64,000 nucleotides of DNA from Parasedimentitalea psychrophila (GCF_030285785.1 NZ_CP127247.1:4673501-4737500); one strand, 5' to 3'. Counted from the first letter of the stretch, positions 27,751 to 36,934 are shown. Notes: generated from the letters alone by a model not told the origin. Program-made: numbers and translations.

Positions 27751-28251
27751 ATGTCCGAAACCAGCTTTACTCCCGGACCAGAGACAACTCGGGCCTTTCG
27801 CAATGCGCTGGGGTGTTTTGGTACGGGGGTGACGATTGTCACCACACTGACCAGCCGTGGGCCCTTGGCGATTACCGTCAATAGCTTCACCTCGGTGTCA
27901 ATGGATCCCGCCCTGCTGTTGTGGTGCCCCGCAAAACGCTCGCTTCGCCACGACGCCTTTGTCAGCGCAGACCGTTTCGCAGTTCATGTGGTGGCCGAGG
28001 ATCAATTGGAGCTGGCACGGCATTTTGCCCTCAACGGCGAAGACTTTGACACCGTGGACTGGCAGCCCAATGACGAGGGAACCCCGACCCTCTCCGGCTG
28101 CATCGCCCGTTTTGAATGCCGCCATTTCGGCTGCCATCCCGGCGGCGACCATTCGATCGTGATTGGGGCCGTTCACCGCGTCACCACCCGTCCCGGCAAG
28201 GGGCTGATCTTCAAACACGGGCTTTATGGCGGATTTCTCGAACAGTCCTGA
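27751..28251 (+). CDS. Flavin reductase family protein
   Basis: The 166-aa protein has the FMN-binding split-barrel signature: FRNALGCFGTGVTIVTT, GPLAITVNSFTSVSMDPALLLWC, and a C-terminal HSIVIGAVHRV segment. Members supply reduced flavin to two-component monooxygenases or act as stand-alone FMN reductases. No oxygenase partner adjoins it, so the role is open. Confidence 0.88.
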   Translation: MSETSFTPGPETTRAFRNALGCFGTGVTIVTTLTSRGPLAITVNSFTSVSMDPALLLWCPAKRSLRHDAFVSADRFAVHVVAEDQLELARHFALNGEDFDTVDWQPNDEGTPTLSGCIARFECRHFGCHPGGDHSIVIGAVHRVTTRPGKGLIFKHGLYGGFLEQS

Positions 28252-28266
28252 ATAACATCCCGATTG

Positions 28267-29352
28267 TCACCGGCCGCGTCTTGGCTCTGAATGCATCAGT
28301 TCAGCCTTGGCCAGCAGTCGGTTGCGAGCCTGCTGAGACTCGCGGGCACGGCAAGTGCGACAGAGCCGGGCCGACCGCTGCCTAACTGGTGAAGCAGGCC
28401 TCAGCCCGCTCCCTAAAAACCGCGTCAGAAGTCGATCCATCACCCGCGAACCAGTAACGGGATCGCCACAAGACAGGCAATATAAAGGCGCAGCCTGATG
28501 CAGGGATTTTCGCGTATCCGCATCGGGTGACGACAGTATCCTGGGTTCCAGCTGCAGCGCATTTTCGGGGCAAATGGACCGGCACATGCCACACTGGATG
28601 CAGTGGCTTTCCACAAACAACAGATCACTGGTGCGGTCGCCGAGAGACAGGGCATCGGTGGGGCATAGCCACACGCAGCTCTGACACTTGGTGCAGGCAG
28701 AAACATCCAGCTGCAGTGTTCCATAGGGCGCATCCACCGGCAATGGGGTCGCCCCATAACCCTCAGTCATCAAAACCGCGGCACAGGCCCGCGCGGTGCC
28801 CTGACGGCTGGCCACTATAGCAGGCGGTGACGTTCTCCAGCGACCAGCCATCTTGGAGGCCGCTGCCAAGCCACTACAAAGCTGTTTGGCCGAAGCGAAG
28901 ATATCCAGCCGACTGCCGCCCCCCATCGCCCGCGCCAACTCGATTTCCTGAGCTTGCACAGCAGCAGTGTCCAAAGCCGACGATTGCTGGAGCAACACAC
29001 GGTCAAATCCCATCGCCAGCGCCAGCAGAACCTCCACGTGACCAATATGCTCCAGCGCACAGACCTCGACCGCCTGCGTCCAGATCTCTCCTGCGCAGGC
29101 TTCTGCCGTGGTGACATCGCCGGCTCCCGATTCATCATATAGTATCAAGACCTGCGCCCGCGCCGCCTTTAAACGCTGCTTCAATGCCTGCCGGCAGGTC
29201 TCAAGGATAAGAACATCAGCCCCACCGCTCGCCCTGCGATTTGCCCCAACACCCCAGCTCCACTGCCGGGCTTCGCTACGCTGACAAAACCCCGCGCCAG
29301 CCAGTTCGTCACTGCGGCACAGACAAAGACCGGATCGCTGCCAATCGGACAT
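28267..29352 (-). CDS. 4Fe-4S binding protein, short form
   Basis: The 361-aa protein has two ferredoxin motifs, CTKCQSCVWLCP and CIQCGMCRSICP, for two 4Fe-4S clusters. Further pairs CLSC and CRTC lie near the C-terminus. Upstream lies a segment resembling a cysteine-regulated electron-transfer module (EHIGHVEVLLALAMGFDRVLL). From memory it aligns with the C-terminal half of a ~650-aa Rhodobacteraceae 4Fe-4S protein found near formate dehydrogenase genes; the N-terminal clusters are missing here. ATG 29352 (MSDWQRSG) is preferred over an upstream alternative. It may be a truncated paralogue. Confidence 0.75.
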   Translation of the reverse strand: MSDWQRSGLCLCRSDELAGAGFCQRSEARQWSWGVGANRRASGGADVLILETCRQALKQRLKAARAQVLILYDESGAGDVTTAEACAGEIWTQAVEVCALEHIGHVEVLLALAMGFDRVLLQQSSALDTAAVQAQEIELARAMGGGSRLDIFASAKQLCSGLAAASKMAGRWRTSPPAIVASRQGTARACAAVLMTEGYGATPLPVDAPYGTLQLDVSACTKCQSCVWLCPTDALSLGDRTSDLLFVESHCIQCGMCRSICPENALQLEPRILSSPDADTRKSLHQAAPLYCLSCGDPVTGSRVMDRLLTRFLGSGLRPASPVRQRSARLCRTCRARESQQARNRLLAKAELMHSEPRRGR

Positions 29353-29483
29353 TCTCACTCCTCCGGGCTGGCTACATTTTCGAACAATGTTCAAGAACAA
29401 GCCAGCAATACTTATACGGGAGTTAGGACCGGCTGGAGTCAATTCAAGGCAATTTCAGCTAATGTAAACCTGCCTTGTTTTTC

Positions 29484-29521
29484 AAAAAATTCGCCCGCAG
29501 TAATTTCAACTACGAGCGAAT
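29484..29521 (-). terminator. Terminator after the pyrimidine-locus binding protein gene
   Basis: On the minus strand ATTCGCTCG pairs with CGGGCGAAT (one G-T pair), followed by TTTTTT. It lies 38 nt after the binding-protein stop. Confidence 0.8.
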
Positions 29522-29558
29522 CATGTATTTTCTATTCAGCTATAAGATTAGCCAAAAC

Positions 29559-30542
29559 TTACTTCAGCGCCGCATCGGTGATGATGTGTGTCCAGGCCCC
29601 TTCGGGGGTCTTTGTGATCACCGGATCCGAACCTCCACCCAGCAATGTCGCCACTGTGCGGTCGAAATCGGCCGGGTCTAGTGTGCCATTGCTGCCAGCG
29701 GTCAGCTTGGCAATCTCAACCATCATCCGCTGCTGGTGCGCTTCGGTCTGAGCCCCGGAGGCATCATTTTCCAGAACGATATCAGCAGCCTCGCCTGGAT
29801 TGGCCTCGGCGTATTTCCAGCCCTTCATGGAGGCCCGAACAAAGCGGACCATTTTGTCCTGGAATTTCGGATCTTCAAGTTTGTCTTCCAGCGCATAGAT
29901 ACCGTCTTCCAGCGTCGCAACACCCATGTCTTCATACTTGAAGGTCACCAGTTCGTCCTCGGACACACCGGAATCCAGCACCTGACCATATTCGTTGTAA
30001 GTCATCGTCGAAATACAATCCGCCTGACGCTGCAGCAGGGGGTCGACGTTGAAACCCTGTTTCAACACAGTGACGCCATCAGGGCCGCCGTCGGTGCTGA
30101 TGCCTTCTTTGCTCATCCAGCTCAGGAACGGGTATTCATTGCCAAAGAACCAGACACCAATGGTCTTGCCTTTGAAATCAGCCGGGCTGGTGATGCCGGT
30201 GTCTTTCCAGCAGGTCAGCATCAGCCCCGAGCTTTTGAACGGCTGCGCGATATTGACCAAGGGCAGACCTTTTTCACGGGCCGCCAGCGCCGACGGCATC
30301 CAGTTCAGCATCACATCAGCGCCACCGCCGGCCAGAACCTGTGGCGGCGCAATATCCGGCCCCCCCGGCAGGATGGAGACATCCAGGTCTTCTTCGCCAT
30401 AAAATCCCTTGTCCAGCGCGACATAATAGCCAGCGAATTGTGCCTGTGTCACCCATTGCAACTGCAGACGAACCTCGTCGGCGGCCTGAGCGGTGCCCGC
30501 AGCACCCAGCGCCAGAGCGGCGGCTGTCAAAATGTGTTTCAT
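29559..30542 (-). CDS. ABC transporter binding protein, NMT1/THI5-like (pyrimidine or hydantoin type)
   Basis: The 327-aa protein has a Sec signal peptide (cleavage after AQAA, near residue 21). The NMT1/THI5 fold follows: LQLQWVTQAQFAGYYVALDKGFYGEEDLDVSI, ADVMLNWMPSALAAREKG and GKTIGVWFFGNEYPFLSW. Such proteins bind pyrimidine-like rings (HMP, riboflavin, pyrimidines). The locus context of pyrimidine reduction and ring opening points to a pyrimidine or hydantoin ligand; that is inference. A RutR-like palindrome lies 43 nt upstream, so it probably has its own promoter. Confidence 0.9.
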   Translation of the reverse strand: MKHILTAAALALGAAGTAQAADEVRLQLQWVTQAQFAGYYVALDKGFYGEEDLDVSILPGGPDIAPPQVLAGGGADVMLNWMPSALAAREKGLPLVNIAQPFKSSGLMLTCWKDTGITSPADFKGKTIGVWFFGNEYPFLSWMSKEGISTDGGPDGVTVLKQGFNVDPLLQRQADCISTMTYNEYGQVLDSGVSEDELVTFKYEDMGVATLEDGIYALEDKLEDPKFQDKMVRFVRASMKGWKYAEANPGEAADIVLENDASGAQTEAHQQRMMVEIAKLTAGSNGTLDPADFDRTVATLLGGGSDPVITKTPEGAWTHIITDAALK

Positions 30543-30584
30543 TGGTCGTTTCTCCCTGTGGTTATGGCCAAAGCTTGCGCGAAT

Positions 30585-30600
30585 TTGACCATCCGTTCAA
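30585..30600. promoter_or_regulatory. RutR-like operator upstream of the ABC binding protein
   Basis: TTGACCATCCGTTCAA matches the E. coli RutR consensus TTGACCAnnTGGTCAA at 12 of 14 positions. It lies 43 nt before the start codon. Related sites occur at 36783 and 40416. Confidence 0.55.
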
Positions 30601-30740
30601 AGTTTTTATTATCCCTGCGGCAAAGCGTTAATGGCTCTGCACAGGTTTTGAGCCCTCTCGGTCACAGAAAATATGACCCCGGTGCGCCCAACCGCTGGCG
30701 CAGCCCTGTGCAAACTCACAAGGCCGCGGCATTTCAAACC

Positions 30741-31586
30741 TCACCCCCGTTGCGATGGATGCCAGAAGGTCAGTATTTTCTCCACCATCGCCACTGCGCC
30801 ATAAAACATCGACCCGGCCAGCGCCGCGACAACAATCTCGGCCCATACCATATCGAGCGACAATTTTCCGACGCTGGTGGAAATCCGAAACCCCATACCT
30901 ACGGTGGGCGAGCCAAAGAACTCGGCCACAATAGCCCCCACCAGCGCCAGGGTGGTGGAGATCTTCAAGCCGTTGAATACAAAGGGCAAGGCCGCCGGCA
31001 GGCGCAGCTTGAAAAAGCTCTGCCAATAGCTGGCAGCATAGGTCTGCATCAGATCTCGCTGCATGGCGCTGGTCTCGCGCAAGCCCGCAACCGTGTTCAC
31101 CAGCACCGGGAAGAACACCATTACCACCACCACCGCAGCCTTGGAGTGCCAGTCAAAGCCAAACCACATCACCAGGATCGGCGCGGTGCCGACAATCGGC
31201 AGGGCGGCAACAAAATTGCCCACCGGCAGCAATCCCCGCCGCAGGAAATCACTGCGATCCATCACAATCGCCATCAGGAACGCTGCCGAACAGCCCATCA
31301 CATAGCCACTCAAAGCCCCCTTGACAAAGGTCTGCAGGAAATCCTGCCAAAGCTTCGACAGATTGGCGCCAAAAGCCACCGCAATATCGACAGGCGAGGG
31401 CAAGATCACCATAGGGATCTGCAACCCCTTCACCAACAATTGCCAAACCAGCAACAGGGTGACACCAAAAATCACCGGCACCAGCAACTGCACCCCCCGG
31501 CTGTCAGACTGCGGCCCATTGGCCAACCGGGCATTCACCCACCAACCGCCACACCAGACCAGCGCGGCAAGAATAACCAACATCAT
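30741..31586 (-). CDS. ABC transporter permease 1 of the pyrimidine locus
   Basis: The 281-aa protein has about six membrane helices and the BPD inner-membrane-component (SsuC/ThiX-type) fold. The cytoplasmic EAA-like loop (YAASYWQSFFKLRLPAALPFVFNGLKIS) contacts the ATPase. It is separated from permease 2 by a terminator-like repeat at 31601-31663. Either Met of the MM start is possible. Confidence 0.9.
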   Translation of the reverse strand: MMLVILAALVWCGGWWVNARLANGPQSDSRGVQLLVPVIFGVTLLLVWQLLVKGLQIPMVILPSPVDIAVAFGANLSKLWQDFLQTFVKGALSGYVMGCSAAFLMAIVMDRSDFLRRGLLPVGNFVAALPIVGTAPILVMWFGFDWHSKAAVVVVMVFFPVLVNTVAGLRETSAMQRDLMQTYAASYWQSFFKLRLPAALPFVFNGLKISTTLALVGAIVAEFFGSPTVGMGFRISTSVGKLSLDMVWAEIVVAALAGSMFYGAVAMVEKILTFWHPSQRG

Positions 31587-31600
31587 GATGCGCTCCCCTC

Positions 31601-31663
31601 GTTCATCTGGCCAAAAATATCCCCGGGGAGCCGCGCAGCGGCGGGGGCAGAGCCCCCAGTTCT
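31601..31663 (-). repeat. Terminator-like dispersed repeat, copy B1
   Basis: On the minus strand GGGGGCTCTGCCCCC is followed by CCGCTGCGCGG, then CCCCGGGGATATTTTTGG and CCAGATGAA. It begins 9 nt after the permease 2 stop, in the same orientation, inside the transporter operon. Related copies lie at 35391-35455 and 40704-40750. Confidence 0.65.
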
Positions 31664-31671
31664 ACAACCCA

Positions 31672-32601
31672 TCATGCACTCATCCCCATTCGTTTCAGAA
31701 CAACCCGCTCGATCACCCCCAACAGGGCCACCAGACAGGCCGCAAGGATCGCCGCCGCAAACAGCGCCGACCAGATCTGCACCGTCTGGCCATAATAACT
31801 GCCGCCCAGCAAGCGCGCCCCCAGTCCAGCCACTGCCCCGGTTGGCAACTCGCCAACGATGGCGCCAACCAATGATGCCGCAATACCAATTTTCAACGAG
31901 GTGAACAGATAGGGCATCGAGGCTGGCAGCCGCAGCGCCCAGAACCCCTGATTGGCGCTGGCATTATAGGTCCGCAACAGATCCAGTTGCATCGCGTCGG
32001 GACTGCGCAGACCTTTGACCATGCCCACCACAACCGGGAAAAAGCTCAGATAGGCCGAGATAATGGCCTTGGGCAGGATCCCCTGCACGCCAACAGAATA
32101 CAGCACCACAATGATCATCGGCGCCAGGGCAATGATCGGAATGGTCTGACTGACAATCGCCCAGGGCATCACCGACATATCCATCACCTTGGAATGCACA
32201 ATGCCCACCGCCAGCAGGATGCCCAGCCCGGTGCCCATGGCAAAGCCCAACAGCGTCGCACTCAGCGTCACCCAGCCGTGAAAAATAAGGCTGCGCTTGG
32301 ACATTGGTTTACCCTTCAGCACCATCGCGCCGGTGGTTTTCCACAACTCCACCGCCACCTGATGCGGTGCCGGCAACCGTGGCCGGTCCTGCGACCAGGT
32401 GGCTGCAATGGCGAACTGATTGCCCAGCACCAGGCCAATCTCACCCAGATCCCGTCGCTCTTTCGCGCCCACGGGCACAACCTCGGCCCCGGCCCGTTCC
32501 GCCTGTGTCAAAACACCCTTGATATTCATCGGCAGACAGGCTGCATACCAAAAGGCGATGATCACCGCGAGTACGGTTAGGACAGCAATCAACGTCTTCA
32601 T
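31672..32601 (-). CDS. ABC transporter permease 2 of the pyrimidine locus
   Basis: The 309-aa protein has an N-terminal helix, a periplasmic segment, then five to six helices with the EAA loop (YNASANQGFWALRLPASMPYLFTSLKIG). Two different permeases in one NMT1-type system is the known arrangement. ATG 32601 (MKTLIAVL) overlaps the GNAT stop by 4 nt (ATGA), which decided the start. Confidence 0.9.
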   Translation of the reverse strand: MKTLIAVLTVLAVIIAFWYAACLPMNIKGVLTQAERAGAEVVPVGAKERRDLGEIGLVLGNQFAIAATWSQDRPRLPAPHQVAVELWKTTGAMVLKGKPMSKRSLIFHGWVTLSATLLGFAMGTGLGILLAVGIVHSKVMDMSVMPWAIVSQTIPIIALAPMIIVVLYSVGVQGILPKAIISAYLSFFPVVVGMVKGLRSPDAMQLDLLRTYNASANQGFWALRLPASMPYLFTSLKIGIAASLVGAIVGELPTGAVAGLGARLLGGSYYGQTVQIWSALFAAAILAACLVALLGVIERVVLKRMGMSA

Positions 32602-33056
32602 GCGTGCCACTCCATTCTAAGTTCTCGAATTCCAGTCGCTTTGCGCTTCTCATGCACGCCTAAGGTACTAGGCACCCCCTCTTCCATTTCCCCAACAGGC
32701 GCAAAACCCTCCCGCAGGTAAAACAGTTGGGCGCCCTTATTTGGAACATGGGTATTCAAAGACAGGAAACTGCGCCCCTGTTTGGCGCGGTCCAACAACA
32801 GTTTGCCAATTCCGTTCCCAGGTTGGGCACAATAAAATCCCCAGATATGGGCGGCTTCGCTGTCTAGCGAAAGATACCCCTGCACCGGATCGCCAGCCAC
32901 CCAGATCTCCCGGTGATCAAGCCCCTCGGTCAGCATTTCAGCAATCTCTTCTACCGGTACAACGCGCAGCATCCATTTGGTGCCGTCTATCCAGCCGTTC
33001 ACGATATCAGCCATTCCGGGCACGTCCCGAAGTTCTGCCCGGCGCAGCTTAGTCAT
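32598..33056 (-). CDS. GNAT-family N-acetyltransferase
   Basis: The 152-aa protein has the GNAT pattern: RRAELRDVPGMADIVNGW at the start, a core strand IWGFYCAQPGNGIGKLLLDRA in place of the usual acetyl-CoA loop, and a final NTHVPNKGAQLFYLREGF. ATG 33056 (MTKLRRAEL) overlaps the ATPase stop by 8 nt, and the gene overlaps permease 2, so it is embedded in the transporter operon. The substrate is unknown. The context suggests an amine or beta-alanine-like product of ring opening, as inference only. Confidence 0.82.
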   Translation of the reverse strand: MTKLRRAELRDVPGMADIVNGWIDGTKWMLRVVPVEEIAEMLTEGLDHREIWVAGDPVQGYLSLDSEAAHIWGFYCAQPGNGIGKLLLDRAKQGRSFLSLNTHVPNKGAQLFYLREGFAPVGEMEEGVPSTLGVHEKRKATGIRELRMEWHA

Positions 33057-33846
33057 CGCCATGCCCCGCCCGCAGACCTTCCCGCACCCGGTGCGCGATC
33101 TCGATAAATTCAGGACTATCACGAATATCCAGCGGCCGCTCTTTCGGCAGTGGGCTCTCAATCACATCGGTGATCCGTCCCGGTCGCGGGCTCATCACCA
33201 CGATCTTGGTCGACAGATAGACCGCCTCCGGGATCGAGTGGGTGACAAAACCAATCGTCTTGTTGGTGCGCGCCCAAAGCTTCAGCAGCTGCTCGTTCAA
33301 ATGGTCGCGCACGATCTCGTCCAGCGCCCCAAACGGCTCATCCATCAACAGGATATCCGCATCAAACGCCAAGGCCCGCGCAATTGAGGCCCGCTGCTGC
33401 ATTCCGCCCGATAACTGCCAGGGGTATTTGCCCTCAAACCCTGACAATTCAACAAGTTCCAACACTTCGTTAAGGCGCTTTTCCCGCTCGGCCTTGGTAT
33501 ATCCCATGATCTCAAGCGGCAGCTTGATATTGCGCGCAATATTGCGCCAGGGGTACAGCCCCGAGGCCTGGAATACATAGCCATAGGCGCGCTGTCGGCG
33601 GGCCTCGTCCGGGGTCATACCATTGACGGTGATCTCGCCGCCGGTGGGTTGCTCCAGCGCCGCCATCACCCGCAGGAACGTCGTCTTGCCACAGCCCGAC
33701 GGGCCGATAAAGCTGACAAAGTCACCCTTGTTGATGGTCAGGTTCACATCCCTGAGCGCCTGTACAGGACCGTCATTGGTCTGGAATACCAGATCCAAGT
33801 TCCGGGCCTCTATGACAGCCTGGGTAGTTGTTTCAGTAGTCATCAT
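33049..33846 (-). CDS. ABC transporter ATPase of the pyrimidine locus
   Basis: The 265-aa nucleotide-binding subunit has Walker A GPSGCGKTT, the signature LSGGMQQRASIARAL, Walker B ILLMDEPFGALD and the switch histidine in FVTHSIPEA. It is of the SsuB/TauB/ThiZ type that pairs with NMT1-like binding proteins. It lies 54 nt after hydA. Confidence 0.94.
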   Translation of the reverse strand: MMTTETTTQAVIEARNLDLVFQTNDGPVQALRDVNLTINKGDFVSFIGPSGCGKTTFLRVMAALEQPTGGEITVNGMTPDEARRQRAYGYVFQASGLYPWRNIARNIKLPLEIMGYTKAEREKRLNEVLELVELSGFEGKYPWQLSGGMQQRASIARALAFDADILLMDEPFGALDEIVRDHLNEQLLKLWARTNKTIGFVTHSIPEAVYLSTKIVVMSPRPGRITDVIESPLPKERPLDIRDSPEFIEIAHRVREGLRAGHGDD

Positions 33847-33900
33847 AATGCCTTGATAAGACAGGTTTTTGGGGCGCCGCTTGCAGCACCCCTGCCTGAG

Positions 33901-35355
33901 TTAAACGCCAGTTACCGGAATGCCCGACCGCTCAACCGGTCTGGGTGAAGTCAGCTCTTTCCAGGTGCTCAGCGCGGTGTTCACCGGGGTATTGGCCTCA
34001 CGTGCCACAAACTCGCCGTGCCCCTCCTGACAGCGGATCTCGCCATCATGAACCGCCACATGCCCACGGGTCAGGGTAAAGCGCGGCAGGCCCTTGACCT
34101 CATGTCCCTCAAACACGTTGTAATCAATTGAGCTTTGCTGGGTAGAGGCCTGAATAGTCTTGATTTTTTCAGGATCCCAGACCACCAGGTCGGCATCCGC
34201 CCCAACCAGAACCGCGCCCTTCTTGGGATAGCAATTCAGGATCTTGGCAATATTGGTCGAGGTCACCGCGACAAATTCATTTGGCGTCAACCGGCCGGTG
34301 GCCACCCCATGCGTCCACAACATCGGCATCCGGTCTTCCAAGCCGCCAGTGCCATTGGGGATTTGGGTGAAATCGCCAATACCGTTGCGTTTCTGCTCGG
34401 TGGTAAAGGCACAGTGATCGGTAGCGACAACCGACAGTGATCCCGATTGCAGCCCAGCCCAGAGGCTGTCCTGATGCTTTTTATTGCGGAACGGAGGCGA
34501 CATAACCCGCCGCGCCGCATGGTCCCAATCGGGATTGAAGTACTCAGATTCGTCCAGCGTCAGATGCTGGATCAGCGGCTCACCCCAGACCCGTTTGCCC
34601 TGCATCCGGGCGCGGCGAATGGCCTCGTGACTGTCCTCGCAGGAGGTATGCACCACATAGAGCGGCACCCCCGCCATATCGGCAATCATGATCGCCCGGT
34701 TGGTGGCCTCACCCTCGACCTGCGGCGGCCGTGAATAGGCATGCGCCTCGGGGCCAGTGTTGCCAGCCGCCAGCAGCTTGGCCGACAGTTCCGCCACCAC
34801 ATCGCCGTTCTCGGCATGCACCATGGCAATACCGCCCAGCTCAGCCAGGCGCTGGAATGACGAATAGAGCTCGTCATCATTGACCATCAACGCGCCCTTA
34901 TAGGCCATGAAATGCTTGAACGTGTTGATACCGCGTTCCTGAATGACGGTCTTGATGTCGTCAAACACCTGCTCGCCCCACCAGGTCACCGCCATATGGA
35001 ACGAATAATCACAATTGGCGCGGGTCGATTTATTGTCCCAACGCTTCAGCGCATCCAACAGGCTTTCGCCCGGGCTTGGCAGCGCAAAATCCACGACCAT
35101 CGTTGTCCCGCCGGCCAATCCAGCCCGTGTGCCCGATTCAAAATCATCGGTGCTATAAGTGCCCATGAACGGCATCTCAAGATGGGTATGCGGATCAATG
35201 CCACCCGGCATCACGTAACAGCCGGTGGCGTCCAGCTCCTCGTCCCCCTTCAAATTGGGCCCGATCTGCGCGATAACCCCATTCTCAATCAAGACGTCCG
35301 CCTTGTAGGTCAAGTCAGCGGTGACAATGGTCCCGTTCTTGATGACTTTACTCAT
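33901..35355 (-). CDS. hydA: Dihydropyrimidinase (D-hydantoinase)
   Basis: The 484-aa cyclic amidohydrolase opens dihydrouracil or dihydrothymine to the N-carbamoyl-beta-amino acid. Binuclear metal ligands are His56 and His58 (DPHTH), carbamylated Lys153 (FMAYKG), His180 (MVHAEN), His236 (VVHTSC) and Asp313 (ATDHCAF). Length and motifs are typical. It lies between the carbamoyl-amidohydrolase and transporter genes, the second step of the reductive pathway. Confidence 0.96.
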   Translation of the reverse strand: MSKVIKNGTIVTADLTYKADVLIENGVIAQIGPNLKGDEELDATGCYVMPGGIDPHTHLEMPFMGTYSTDDFESGTRAGLAGGTTMVVDFALPSPGESLLDALKRWDNKSTRANCDYSFHMAVTWWGEQVFDDIKTVIQERGINTFKHFMAYKGALMVNDDELYSSFQRLAELGGIAMVHAENGDVVAELSAKLLAAGNTGPEAHAYSRPPQVEGEATNRAIMIADMAGVPLYVVHTSCEDSHEAIRRARMQGKRVWGEPLIQHLTLDESEYFNPDWDHAARRVMSPPFRNKKHQDSLWAGLQSGSLSVVATDHCAFTTEQKRNGIGDFTQIPNGTGGLEDRMPMLWTHGVATGRLTPNEFVAVTSTNIAKILNCYPKKGAVLVGADADLVVWDPEKIKTIQASTQQSSIDYNVFEGHEVKGLPRFTLTRGHVAVHDGEIRCQEGHGEFVAREANTPVNTALSTWKELTSPRPVERSGIPVTGV

Positions 35356-35390
35356 GATTATTACTCCCTGCAGACGCCATCGGCGATCCG

Positions 35391-35455
35391 TCCTTCATCT
35401 GGCCATAAATATCCCGGGGGAGCGGCCCCAAGGGGCCGCGGGGGCAGCGCCCCAA
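35391..35455 (-). repeat. Terminator-like dispersed repeat, copy B2
   Basis: On the minus strand GGGGCGCTGCCCCC is followed by GCGGCCCCTTGGGGCCGC, then CCCCCGGGATATTTATGG and CCAGATGAA. It starts 2 nt after the carbamoyl-amidohydrolase stop and before hydA, in gene orientation. Confidence 0.65.
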
Positions 35456-35456
35456 A

Positions 35457-36707
35457 TCACTCCACGATTACGGCGGTTTCAACAACTGCGTGGAACAGAA
35501 CATTTGTCCCGGCAGCCGCCCACTCCGGGCTGATCTCCTCGGCCTCATTGTGGCTCAACCCATCCACACAGGGGCACATCACCATCGCGGTTGGAGCCAC
35601 ACGGTTGATCCAGCAGGCGTCATGCCCGGCACCCGAGATCAGATCCATATGGGAATACCCCAACCGTTCTGCCGCATTGCGCACCGCCGCGACACAGCCC
35701 TCGTCAAAGGTCACCGGATCAAATCCACCGACCTTTTCAAACTCGATCTGCACCCCCATGGCTTCAGCGATGTCCTGAGCATCCTCGCGCAGACGCAGCT
35801 CCATATCCTCGATCACCTCCAGATCGGGCGAGCGGAAATCAACGGTGAGCACCACCTTTCCGGGGATCACATTGCGCGAGTTAGGAAAGACATCGATATG
35901 CCCCGCCGCCCCCACCGCATGGGGTGCATGGCTCCAGGCAATCTCGTCCACCGCCTCCAGAACCCGCGCCATTGCCAGCCCGGCGTTGCGCCGCATCGGC
36001 ATCGGAGTCGATCCGGTATGAGCATCCTTGCCGGTGATGGTCACCTGGGTCCAGCTCAGCCCCTGACCATGGGTCACAATACCAATGTCCTTCGCATCAG
36101 CTTCCAGGATCGGCCCCTGTTCAATATGCAATTCAAAGAACGCATGCATCTTGCGGGCGCCGACCTCTTCATCGCCACGCCAGCCAATCCGGGAGAGCTC
36201 ATCGCCAAAGGTCTTGCCCTCGGCATCCTCACGCCCATAGGCCCAATCCTGCGTATGAATGCCGGCAAACACCCCCGACGACAGCATCGCCGGCGCATAT
36301 CGCGTGCCCTCTTCATTGGTGAAATTGGTCACCACGATGGGGTGTTTTGTCTTGATATTCATATCGTTGAGCGAGCGCAGGATTTCCAACCCGCCAAGCA
36401 CCCCCAACACGCCATCATATTTGCCACCGGTCGGCTGGGTATCCAGGTGCGAGCCAACATAGACCGGCAAGGCCTCCGGATCGGTGCCCTCGCGGCGGGC
36501 AAACATATTGCCCATCTGATCCAACCCCATGCTACAGCCAGCCGCCTCGCACCAACTCTGGAACAGGGCGCGGCCTTCGCCATCCTCATCTGTCAGGGTC
36601 TGGCGATTATTGCCACCGGCCACACCGGGGCCAATCTTGGCCATATCCATCAGACTGTCCCACAGTCTTTCGCCATTGATTGTCAGATTCTGTCCAAGCG
36701 CAACCAT
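35457..36707 (-). CDS. Zn-dependent N-carbamoyl amidohydrolase (beta-ureidopropionase-type)
   Basis: The 416-aa M20-family enzyme (HyuC/AmaB/PydC group) should hydrolyse N-carbamoyl-beta-alanine to beta-alanine, CO2 and ammonia, the third pathway step. Metal-site residues are His87 (GSHLDT), Asp98 (KYDGVLG), Glu132-Glu133 (TNEEG) and HIEQGP, with a late SHNEAE histidine. Related allantoate amidohydrolases share these motifs; the neighbours favour ureidopropionase. It is first in the minus-strand operon, 76 nt downstream of a RutR-like site. Confidence 0.93.
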   Translation of the reverse strand: MVALGQNLTINGERLWDSLMDMAKIGPGVAGGNNRQTLTDEDGEGRALFQSWCEAAGCSMGLDQMGNMFARREGTDPEALPVYVGSHLDTQPTGGKYDGVLGVLGGLEILRSLNDMNIKTKHPIVVTNFTNEEGTRYAPAMLSSGVFAGIHTQDWAYGREDAEGKTFGDELSRIGWRGDEEVGARKMHAFFELHIEQGPILEADAKDIGIVTHGQGLSWTQVTITGKDAHTGSTPMPMRRNAGLAMARVLEAVDEIAWSHAPHAVGAAGHIDVFPNSRNVIPGKVVLTVDFRSPDLEVIEDMELRLREDAQDIAEAMGVQIEFEKVGGFDPVTFDEGCVAAVRNAAERLGYSHMDLISGAGHDACWINRVAPTAMVMCPCVDGLSHNEAEEISPEWAAAGTNVLFHAVVETAVIVE

Positions 36708-36782
36708 GGTGTGATCCTTCCCCGTCTGTCCGCCTTAAGGCGATATTGTTTTGCTGGTCGCACCCTGCCGCAGGACATTGAT

Positions 36783-36798
36783 TTGACCAACTGGTAAA
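36783..36798. promoter_or_regulatory. RutR-like operator between the amidohydrolase and tetR genes
   Basis: TTGACCAACTGGTAAA matches TTGACCAnnTGGTCAA at 13 of 14 positions. It sits in the divergent region, 76 nt from the amidohydrolase start and 137 nt from the regulator start, and could control both. Confidence 0.65.
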
Positions 36799-36934
36799 AC
36801 TCACGCTATCACGGGTCAGGCACCAGTCAAGAAATTGCGGAGCAACAAGCTCAAAAACCCTGAAAAACATGGAATTTTACTGAACATTCAGGCACCAACG
36901 GAATACGACCCAAGTCAGGACCATAGACACAGTA

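Noticed and set aside
29736-31904. 722-codon plus-strand open frame opposite the ABC transporter genes
   Set aside because: Composition (His/Arg/Gln/Pro-rich) and the well-supported minus-strand genes show it is a codon-bias artefact.
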